NCBI GenBank assembly: GCA_903893935.1
Contig: CAITOD010000024.1
Location: forward strand, 1 to 5,100
Direction: 5' to 3'
DNA length: 5,100 nt
Source: an uncultured Sphingomonadales bacterium
GTDB lineage: Bacteria > Pseudomonadota > Alphaproteobacteria > Sphingomonadales > Sphingomonadaceae
Shown: piece by piece, positions 1-4,815 of the stretch
Position numbering within the stretch: position 1 is the stretch's first letter
Layout: every line of letters starts with the position of its first letter
The notes under the pieces: generated by a model
Seen by the model: only the letters and a program-made list of their open reading frames with translations
The model's database searches: none
Told to the model about the DNA's origin: nothing
Position numbers and translations under genes: made by a program

Positions 1-36
1 CAAAAGCTGCTGAAACGCGCTAGGCCCATGACGCAC
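1..36 (-). CDS. Possible 5' end of a divergent gene, IS4-type transposase-like N-terminus (partial)
   Basis: On the minus strand a GTG codon at 36-34 opens a frame that stays open to the window edge and reads MRHGPSAFQQLL. A strong Shine-Dalgarno GGAGG at 47-43 sits 6 nt upstream, which is ideal spacing. The pattern Met-Arg-His followed by F-x-x-L-L is typical of the N-terminus of IS4-family transposases carrying the DUF4372 domain. That comparison is from memory and rests on only 12 residues. An alternative start, ATG at 30-28 in another frame (MGLARFSSF), has a 13-nt gap from the same SD and is less likely. If it is a transposase, the element's end should lie to the right of position 47, near the 33-104 inverted repeat. 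The rest of the gene lies outside the window. Confidence 0.33.
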   Translation of the reverse strand, partial: MRHGPSAFQQLL

Positions 37-104
37 GGCAGACCTCCAAAATCATGTCTCGACAACACGATGATGGCAGAATCCTAAGGATTTGTCTGCC
101 GTGC
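33..104. repeat. Perfect 11-bp inverted repeat with a competing inner hairpin
   Basis: GCACGGCAGAC at 33-43 is the exact reverse complement of GTCTGCCGTGC at 94-104, with 50 nt between them. Inside, GGCAGA (75-80) plus ATCCT (81-85) can pair with AGGAT (87-91) plus TCTGCC (95-100), leaving a 3-nt bulge at 92-94. The two foldings share bases 95-100, so they exclude each other. In a minus-strand transcript the outer pairing buries the GTG start at 36-34 and the SD-start spacer. The structure could be the end of an insertion sequence, a read-through-sensitive translation block, or a coincidental repeat. No clear target-site duplication is visible next to the arms. Confidence 0.6.
43..47 (-). promoter_or_regulatory. 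Shine-Dalgarno of the divergent partial gene
   Basis: The minus strand reads GGAGG, 6 nt before the GTG at 36-34. It is the strongest ribosome-binding site in the left 260 bases and the main reason to believe a gene leaves the window to the left. Its last base is also the first base of the 11-nt arm that contains the start codon. Confidence 0.4.
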
Positions 105-125
105 AACCAGCTCCATGCGCAAAAT

Positions 126-159
126 CCCGGACAGCTATGGGGTCAAGCCCGGGGTGACG
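126..159. repeat. Degenerate copy of an alphaproteobacterial GC-rich intergenic palindrome
   Basis: Positions 139-159 read GGGGTCAAGCCCGGGGTGAC followed by G. On the other strand this translates as the familiar H-P-G-L-D-P seen in shadow ORFs of alphaproteobacterial dispersed repeats. It contains the palindrome CCCGGG at 148-153, and TCCCGG at 125-130 can pair with the CCCGGG block. The heptamer TGGGGTC recurs at 161-167. The second half of the usual repeat is degenerate. Bases 105-260 otherwise hold no convincing gene. Confidence 0.45.
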
Positions 160-251
160 ATGGGGTCGGGAGTCGTGCCAAAGTGGCGGGGCCGGCGGTG
201 TTGTCGTCGTGTCGTGAAAACATGCGTGCGCTTGTGCGCGACTTGCGCAAC

Positions 252-255
252 AAGG
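252..255 (+). promoter_or_regulatory. Shine-Dalgarno that favours the 261 start of the M20 gene
   Basis: AAGG lies 5 nt upstream of the ATG at 261. The other in-frame starts, at 54 and 222, lack a comparable site. The residues encoded before 261 also look like translated intergenic repeat rather than M20 sequence. Confidence 0.45.
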
Positions 256-260
256 CGCAG

Positions 261-1436
261 ATGCCAGCAACGATCCCTGACACTGCCGCCCTGCTCGCCG
301 ACCTCGTCGCTTTTCCGACCGTGAGCCGCAGCGGCAATCGCGCGCTGGTCGATTATGTGCGCGCGCTGGTTGAACCCGTGGGCTTGCGGGTCGAACTGAC
401 CGACGACGGCGACAACGCCAATATGTGGATCAGCACCGGACCCTTGGGCCGGCCAGGCGTCGTGCTGTCGGGGCATAGCGACGTGGTGCCGGTGGCAGGG
501 CAAGCGTGGAGCCGCGATCCGTTCCGTCTCCACGCTACCGAGGGCCGACTTTACGGTCGCGGCACCGCCGACATGAAAGGTTTTGTGGCGTCTGCTTTGC
601 GCACCATGCTGCTCGCAGCGCAACGGCCGCTCAAGACCCCGCTGCATCTGGCGATTTCGTTCGACGAGGAAATCGGCTGCCTTGGTGTGCGATCGCTGCT
701 GCCTTTGCTCACGGCAAAACCGGTGCGGCCGCTGCTGGTGTGGATCGGCGAGCCGACCGGGCTGCAACTTGCCAGCGGACACAAAGGCAAATCGTCATAC
801 CGCGTGACATTTACCGGCCGTGCGGCGCATTCGGCGCTGACGCCGCAAGGCCTCAATGCGATCTATCTCGCCAGCGATTTCATCGCTTTACTGCGCAGCA
901 TGCAGGACGATCTGATCGCGCATACCGTGCCCGATCCGGCTTATGACGTCGGCTATTCGACAATTCATGTCGGCACGATCCACGGTGGCGAGACGCTCAA
1001 CATCGTGCCCAATTGCTGCGCGCTCGAATTCGAAATCCGCAATCTCGCCGCTGATGACGTTGCGGCGATCGAGGCACGCATCCACGCGCAAGCCGAAGCG
1101 ATTGTGGCGCCCTGGCGCGCGCAGTTTCCCGAAGCCGCGATCGCGATCGAGCCGGTCAACCGCTACCCCGGGCTCGACACCCGCCATCCCGGCGCGCTGG
1201 CGCTGGCGCGTTCGATCTCGGGGCACAATGGCGCGGCGATCAAGCTGGCATTCGGCACCGAAGGCGGGCTGTTTGCCGAAACGCTGGGCGTGCCGGCGGT
1301 GATCTGCGGCCCGGGATCAATGGACCAGGGGCACAAGCCCGACGAATTTGTGACCGAGGACCAATTGGCGCGCTGCGATGCGATGCTCTTGCGGCTGGTC
1401 GATCGGCTTGAATCGGATTTGACTATACAAGGATGA
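261..1436 (+). CDS. argE: ArgE-like acetylornithine deacetylase / N-acyl amino acid deacylase (M20 metallopeptidase family)
   Basis: This is a cytoplasmic zinc amidohydrolase of 391 aa, the usual ArgE length. The M20 layout is intact. GHSD at 71-74 carries metal ligand His72 and catalytic-helper Asp74. RGTADMKG at 100-107 carries bridging ligand Asp104. FDEEIGC at 134-140 carries the general base Glu136 and ligand Glu137. GEPT at 163-166 carries ligand Glu164. The dimerisation (lid) domain starts near 176, with GRAAHSA at 186-192. GPGSMDQGHKPDEF near the C-terminus carries ligand His358. These match E. coli ArgE His80, Asp112, Glu144/145, Glu169 and His355. ArgE converts N-acetylornithine to ornithine and acetate. 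No arginine genes are nearby, and the neighbours look catabolic, so another N-acyl amino acid may be the true substrate. The start at 261 is chosen for its AAGG site and family length. Starts at 222 (404 aa) and 54 (460 aa) would add unconserved residues. The following gene is 105 nt away. Confidence 0.9.
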   Translation: MPATIPDTAALLADLVAFPTVSRSGNRALVDYVRALVEPVGLRVELTDDGDNANMWISTGPLGRPGVVLSGHSDVVPVAGQAWSRDPFRLHATEGRLYGRGTADMKGFVASALRTMLLAAQRPLKTPLHLAISFDEEIGCLGVRSLLPLLTAKPVRPLLVWIGEPTGLQLASGHKGKSSYRVTFTGRAAHSALTPQGLNAIYLASDFIALLRSMQDDLIAHTVPDPAYDVGYSTIHVGTIHGGETLNIVPNCCALEFEIRNLAADDVAAIEARIHAQAEAIVAPWRAQFPEAAIAIEPVNRYPGLDTRHPGALALARSISGHNGAAIKLAFGTEGGLFAETLGVPAVICGPGSMDQGHKPDEFVTEDQLARCDAMLLRLVDRLESDLTIQG

Positions 1437-1445
1437 AAAAGTTTA

Positions 1446-1477
1446 TTGTTTTACCGAACCAAAGAGTGTCCCATAAT
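1446..1477 (+). promoter_or_regulatory. Possible promoter for the monooxygenase-Rid-DUF1028-LysR unit
   Basis: The 105-nt gap after the deacetylase opens with an AT-rich stretch (about 1436-1480) that stands out in this GC-rich window. CATAAT at 1472-1477 matches a -10 box at five of six positions. The best upstream hexamer, TTGTTT at 1446-1451, is only a half match to TTGACA and sits 20 bp away, longer than ideal. This LysR-adjacent operon may rely on an activator, which would fit a weak -35. It is a guess from base composition and the -10 match. Confidence 0.3.
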
Positions 1478-1502
1478 CATGGCGAGGCAAAGCGGCCTTC
1501 CT

Positions 1503-1519
1503 CCCCTTCAGGGAAGGGG
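1503..1519 (+). repeat. Stem-loop in the leader before the monooxygenase gene
   Basis: CCCCTTC (1503-1509) and GAAGGGG (1513-1519) form a perfect 7-bp stem closed by the trinucleotide AGG. There is no T-run after it, so it is a poor intrinsic terminator. It resembles the short CTCCCCTTCAGGG-type palindromes scattered between genes in sphingomonads (recalled, not searched). It ends 8 nt before the ribosome-binding site of the next gene and may simply be an inserted repeat or may influence the transcript's 5' end. Confidence 0.5.
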
Positions 1520-1526
1520 CTTGAAA

Positions 1527-1532
1527 TGAGGA
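1527..1532 (+). promoter_or_regulatory. Shine-Dalgarno of the monooxygenase gene
   Basis: TGAGGA lies 9 nt before the ATG at 1542. It supports that start. The first GxGxxG motif then falls at residues 12-17, as expected for an FMO N-terminus. Confidence 0.6.
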
Positions 1533-1541
1533 CAACACGGC

Positions 1542-2783
1542 ATGGGCAGCGAACACGTTGAAACACTGGTGATCGGCGGCGGACAGGCGGGGCTTGCCGC
1601 CAGCGCGCATCTGGTGCGCAACGCCCGCCCGCATCTGGTGGTCGAACGTGCGCGGATCGCCGAACGCTGGCGCAGCGAGCGATGGGATTCGCTGGTTGCC
1701 AATGGCCCGGCGTGGCACGATCGCTTCCCGGCGCAGACGTTCGATCCGGTCGATCCCGATGCCTTTGCCACCAAGGAAGAAGTCGCGGCCTATTTCGAAC
1801 GCTTTGCCCGCTCGATCAATGCGCCGATCCGCACCGGGGTAAACATCCGCCGCTTGTCGAAGCGCGCCGACGGGGCTTTCGTCGCCGAAACCGGCGACGG
1901 CGCCACGATCAGCGCCGACAATGTGATTGTCGCCACGGGCGCGTTCCAGAACCCGGTGATCCCGCCCGCGATCCCTGCCGAGGCAGGCGTGCTGCAAATC
2001 CATTCGGCGCATTACAAAAACCCGGCGCAATTGCCCGCGGGCGGCGTGCTGGTGATCGGCGCGGGATCGTCGGGCACGCAGATTGCCGATGAGCTCAACC
2101 GCGCGGGCCGCCCGACCTGGCTTGCGGTCGGCCCGCACAATCGCCCGCCGCGCCGTTATCGCGGGCGCGATTTCGTGTGGTGGCTGGGCGTGCTCGGCAA
2201 ATGGGACGAGCAGCCGACAACCAGTGGCCCGCATGTCACAATCGCGGTCAGCGGCGCGCGCGGCGGCCATACGGTCGATTTTCGCGAGCTGGCGCATGGC
2301 GGTGTCACGCTGCTCGGTCCGGTCGCCGGCTATGCAGGGGGCGAAGTGCAGATTGCCCCCGATCTGTGCGCGAACATTGCCGCCGGCGACGCCGACTATC
2401 TGAACACCTTGCGCGAGGCCGATGCCTATGTCGCGCGCGAGGGCCTCGACTTGCCCGCCGAACCCGATGCCTATGCGATCGGCGCCGATCCCGCGTGCAT
2501 GACCAACCCGGTCCTGGCGCTCGATCTAGCCGCAGCCGGGATCAGCACAGTGATCTGGGCAACCGGTTATGCGTTCGATTTCGGGTGGATCGAATGTGAC
2601 GCGTTCGATGCGCGCGGCAACCCGCGCCACGAGCGCGGGGTGAGCCCGGTTTCGGGCCTGCATTTCCTCGGCCTGCCCGGATTGTCGCGCCGCGCCTCGT
2701 CGTTCATCTGGGGTGTCTGGCACGATGCGGCGTACCTTGCCGACCATATTGCCGCAAAACGCGCCGCACCCGTTGCTGCCTGA
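1542..2783 (+). CDS. NAD(P)/FAD-dependent flavin monooxygenase (FMO / YUCCA / CzcO-like)
   Basis: The protein has 413 aa and two Rossmann folds. GGGQAG at 12-17 binds FAD, followed by the ERWRSERWDSL segment common in FMO-like proteins. ATGAFQNP at 131-138 is the first FAD-contact ATG motif. HSAHY at 154-158 is the remnant of the FMO signature FxGxxxHxxxY. GAGSSG at 173-178 binds NADPH. ATGY at 340-343 is the C-terminal ATG motif. The Phe of the FMO signature is missing and the Gly is shifted by one, so it is not a canonical Baeyer-Villiger enzyme. The family inserts one oxygen atom from O2 into a carbonyl, amine or thio substrate using NADPH. A Rid-family gene follows 9 nt after the stop, so the product could be an unstable nitrogen compound, but this is inference. 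No signal peptide or membrane segment is seen, so it is probably cytoplasmic. It is the first gene of a tight four-gene unit. The exact substrate cannot be assigned. Confidence 0.85.
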   Translation: MGSEHVETLVIGGGQAGLAASAHLVRNARPHLVVERARIAERWRSERWDSLVANGPAWHDRFPAQTFDPVDPDAFATKEEVAAYFERFARSINAPIRTGVNIRRLSKRADGAFVAETGDGATISADNVIVATGAFQNPVIPPAIPAEAGVLQIHSAHYKNPAQLPAGGVLVIGAGSSGTQIADELNRAGRPTWLAVGPHNRPPRRYRGRDFVWWLGVLGKWDEQPTTSGPHVTIAVSGARGGHTVDFRELAHGGVTLLGPVAGYAGGEVQIAPDLCANIAAGDADYLNTLREADAYVAREGLDLPAEPDAYAIGADPACMTNPVLALDLAAAGISTVIWATGYAFDFGWIECDAFDARGNPRHERGVSPVSGLHFLGLPGLSRRASSFIWGVWHDAAYLADHIAAKRAAPVAA

Positions 2784-2787
2784 GGAG
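2782..2787 (+). promoter_or_regulatory. Shine-Dalgarno of the Rid-family gene, overlapping the upstream stop codon
   Basis: GAGGAG begins on the second base of the monooxygenase stop TGA (2781-2783) and ends 5 nt before the ATG at 2793. This decides the start. The in-frame GTG at 2787 would place the start codon inside this site. Confidence 0.65.
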
Positions 2788-2792
2788 TGTCC

Positions 2793-3206
2793 ATGCCCGT
2801 CCACACCCGCATCCGTCCGTTCAACACCAAAGCGACGTATCCCGAGCAGAAGCTCGACAACGATCTGTGCCAGGCGGTCGTCGCCAGCGGGCGCATGGTG
2901 TTTGTGCGCGGGCAGATCGCACAAGACCTCGACACGCGCGAATCGGTGCACATCGGCGACGCCACCCTGCAGACGCGCAAGGCGATGGAAAACATCAGCA
3001 TGCTGATGGCCGAAGCCGGCGGCGACCTCAGCCACGTGTGCCGCGTGGTGGTCTATCTGATCGACATCCGCTATCGCGAGGATGTCTACTGCGAAATGGG
3101 CCGCTGGCTCAAAGGCGTGTTTCCGGTTTCGACCGGCCTCGTCGTGTCGGCGCTGGCGCGGCCCGAATGGCTGGTCGAAATCGAAGCGACCGCGGTGATT
3201 CCGTGA
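2793..3206 (+). CDS. Rid/YjgF/YER057c/UK114-family protein lacking the canonical catalytic arginine
   Basis: The protein has 137 aa, a single Rid domain filling the whole chain, expected to form a cytoplasmic trimer with active sites between subunits. Family landmarks are VVASGRMVFVRGQIAQD (29-45), QTRKAMENISMLMAEAGGDLSHV (60-82), VVYLIDI (86-92) and the C-terminal VEIEATAVIP (128-137). Archetypal RidA deaminates reactive enamines or imines such as 2-aminoacrylate and needs an arginine (E. coli Arg105, in the PAR segment). Here that segment reads FPVSTGLVV (110-118), so Ser113 stands in the arginine position. It therefore probably belongs to the Rid4-Rid7 groups, whose functions are poorly known, rather than to RidA proper. 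It may still bind or hydrolyse a reactive intermediate made by the upstream monooxygenase. The next gene overlaps its stop codon by 4 nt. Confidence 0.9.
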   Translation: MPVHTRIRPFNTKATYPEQKLDNDLCQAVVASGRMVFVRGQIAQDLDTRESVHIGDATLQTRKAMENISMLMAEAGGDLSHVCRVVVYLIDIRYREDVYCEMGRWLKGVFPVSTGLVVSALARPEWLVEIEATAVIP

Positions 3207-3883
3207 CGTTTTCGCTGGTCGCACATTGCCCCCGCAGCGGGCAATTCGGCGTTGCCCTCTCATCATCGAGCCCGGCAGTCGCCGCGCGTTGCGCGCATGC
3301 GCGCGCGGGTATCGGCGCGGTGGCGACGCAGAATGTCACCGATCCGCGCCTCGGCCCGCTGGGGCTCGATCTGCTGGCGCGCGGCTATGGCGCGGGCGAG
3401 GTCGTGGCCGCGCTCGAAGCCACTGCTGGCGCGCATGCGCCCTGGCGCCAGGTGACGGCGGTTGGCCTCGCGGGCCCCGGCGCCGCGTTCAGCGGATCGC
3501 GCGCACTGGGCCGCAACGGGCATCTGGTGGCGCCGCATGCAGTGGCCGCCGGCAATATGCTCGCGAGCGATGCCGTGCTGCCGCAGATGCTCGCGGCGTT
3601 CGCGGCCGATCCCGATGTGGCGCTGGCCGAACGCCTGATGGCCGCACTCGAAGCCGCGCTTGCGGCAGGCGGCGAAGCCGGCCCGGTGCATTCGGCGGGT
3701 CTGCTTGTGGTCGCCGACCAGACGTGGCCATTGGTCGATCTGCGCGTCGATTGGGCCGAGACCGCGCCGATTGCCGCGCTGCGGGCGCTATGGGAACTCT
3801 GGCAGCCGCAAATGCACGCCTACGTCACGCGCGCGCTCGATCCGGCCGATGCGCCCAGCTACGGCGTGCCGGGCGACCTTTGA
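3203..3883 (+). CDS. DUF1028 family protein, putative Ntn-hydrolase
   Basis: The 226-aa product matches the DUF1028 core from its first residue. MTFSLVAHCPRSGQFGVALSS (1-21) resembles the usual MTFSIVA...GVAVAS start. RAGIGAVATQNVTDPRLGPLGLDLL (34-58), GNMLAS (117-122), HSAGLLVV (163-170) and VDLRVD (178-183) follow in family order. The C-terminal peptidoglycan-binding extension found in some members is absent. The family is structurally related to N-terminal-nucleophile hydrolases, but no substrate is established that I know of. An autocatalytic cleavage site is not obvious: Thr2 would be exposed if Met1 is removed, which is speculative. The GTG start (GTGA) shares 4 nt with the Rid stop, a typical sign of translational coupling. 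ATG alternatives downstream would remove the conserved N-terminus. It is likely an amide- or peptide-bond hydrolase in the same pathway as its neighbours, by context only. Confidence 0.85.
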   Translation: MTFSLVAHCPRSGQFGVALSSSSPAVAARCAHARAGIGAVATQNVTDPRLGPLGLDLLARGYGAGEVVAALEATAGAHAPWRQVTAVGLAGPGAAFSGSRALGRNGHLVAPHAVAAGNMLASDAVLPQMLAAFAADPDVALAERLMAALEAALAAGGEAGPVHSAGLLVVADQTWPLVDLRVDWAETAPIAALRALWELWQPQMHAYVTRALDPADAPSYGVPGDL

Positions 3884-3888
3884 CCCCG

Positions 3889-4815
3889 ATGGCGGCGCGC
3901 TTCACGCTGCGGCAACTCGCCTATTTTGTCGCGGTGGGCGAAACCGGCAGCGTGACTCTGGCCGCCGAACGCGTGCGCATTTCGCAGCCTTCGATTTCGA
4001 CCGCGATTGCCGCGCTCGAAGCCGAATTCGCCGTGCAACTGTTCGTGCGCCACCATGCGCAAGGGCTCACGCTGACCGCGGCGGGCGAACGCCTGCTGAT
4101 CGCGGCGCGCGCGCTGTTGCGCGCGGCCGACGATCTGGGCGATCTGGCGCGCGATATCGCCGACGGGATTGCCGGGCCTTTGCGCGTCGGCGCGTTCCGC
4201 ACGCTTTCGGCCCTGGTGCTGCCCGAACTGGTGGCGGGGTTTGCCCGCGACAATCCGCGCGTGGCGCTGACAATGGTCGAAGACGACGAAGCCGAATTGC
4301 TCGCGCGGCTGCGGCGGGGCGAGATCGATCTGGCGCTGAGCTATGCGCAACGTGCCGACGACATCGCGTTCGAACGGCTGGCGCTGCTGCCGACGTATAT
4401 CGTGCTGCCTGCGGATCATGCGCTGGCGTCGCGACCGGGCCTGGCGCTGGCGGAGCTCGCGGACGAGCCTTTCATCCTGCTCGATATGCCGGTCAGCCGC
4501 GATTATTTCCGCGCGCTGTTCGATGCGGCGGGGGTGCCATGCGTGGTCGCTGCAAGATCGGACCAGCCCGAAACGATCCGCGCGATGGTCGGCAGCGGGC
4601 TCGGCTTCTCGCTGATGACCGCGCGCCCCGCCAGCCGCGTGGCCGCCAACGGCCGCCCCCTCGCCTATCTGCCGCTGACCGACGTGGTGCCGCCGATCGA
4701 ACTCGGGCTGTTGACGCACCGCAGCTTGCGCCAGACCCGCGCGGCGGCGGCCTTCGCCCGGTTCTGCCGCGACCATATCACCACCGAACGCCTGCCCGGC
4801 ATGGCCGCGCTTTAG
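3889..4815 (+). CDS. LysR-family transcriptional regulator
   Basis: The 308-aa length is normal for LysR regulators. The N-terminal winged helix-turn-helix is clear: FTLRQLAYFVAVGETGSVT (5-23), then AAERVRISQPSISTAIAALE (25-44) with the recognition helix around SQPSIST (32-38), and the LTLTAAGERLL wing. A linker helix runs to about residue 90. The two-lobed periplasmic-binding-like effector domain covers roughly 95-300, starting at GPLRVGAF and including DLALSYAQRADDIAFERL and MVGSGLGFSLM. The start is ATG 3889, 5 nt after the DUF1028 stop. A TTG at 3880 in the same frame overlaps that stop (TTGA) and would add three residues; neither has a strong ribosome-binding site. Unlike the usual divergent arrangement it is the last gene of the run it probably controls, so it is likely self-regulating. 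The ligand cannot be predicted. Confidence 0.92.
   Translation: MAARFTLRQLAYFVAVGETGSVTLAAERVRISQPSISTAIAALEAEFAVQLFVRHHAQGLTLTAAGERLLIAARALLRAADDLGDLARDIADGIAGPLRVGAFRTLSALVLPELVAGFARDNPRVALTMVEDDEAELLARLRRGEIDLALSYAQRADDIAFERLALLPTYIVLPADHALASRPGLALAELADEPFILLDMPVSRDYFRALFDAAGVPCVVAARSDQPETIRAMVGSGLGFSLMTARPASRVAANGRPLAYLPLTDVVPPIELGLLTHRSLRQTRAAAAFARFCRDHITTERLPGMAAL

Noticed and set aside
1..23. C-terminal tail of an upstream plus-strand gene (KAAETR then TAG at 21-23)
   Set aside because: Seven codons cannot establish a gene, and other frames are equally open. The minus-strand start with an SD is better supported.
26..117. Target-site duplication (CCATG at 26-30 and 113-117) around the inverted repeat, suggesting a complete miniature element
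   Set aside because: The copies do not abut the repeat arms (2 nt away on the left, 8 nt on the right) and are short enough to occur by chance.
54..260. N-terminal extension of the M20 protein to the ATG at 54 (or 222)
   Set aside because: The extra residues are translated from intergenic palindromes, do not resemble M20 sequence, and would make the protein 70 aa longer than the family. The ATG at 261 has a suitable AAGG site and gives 391 aa.
1503..1519. Intrinsic terminator for the deacetylase gene
   Set aside because: The stem is good but no T-run follows on either strand, so Rho-independent termination is not supported.
1443..2297. 284-codon open frame on the minus strand opposite the monooxygenase gene
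   Set aside because: It is the mirror of a GC-rich coding frame, rich in Arg, Ala and His with no recognisable domain. The plus-strand frame has intact FMO motifs.
2787..2792. GTG at 2787 as start of the Rid gene
   Set aside because: The codon overlaps the GAGGAG ribosome-binding site. The ATG at 2793 has the right spacing and fits the family's N-terminus.
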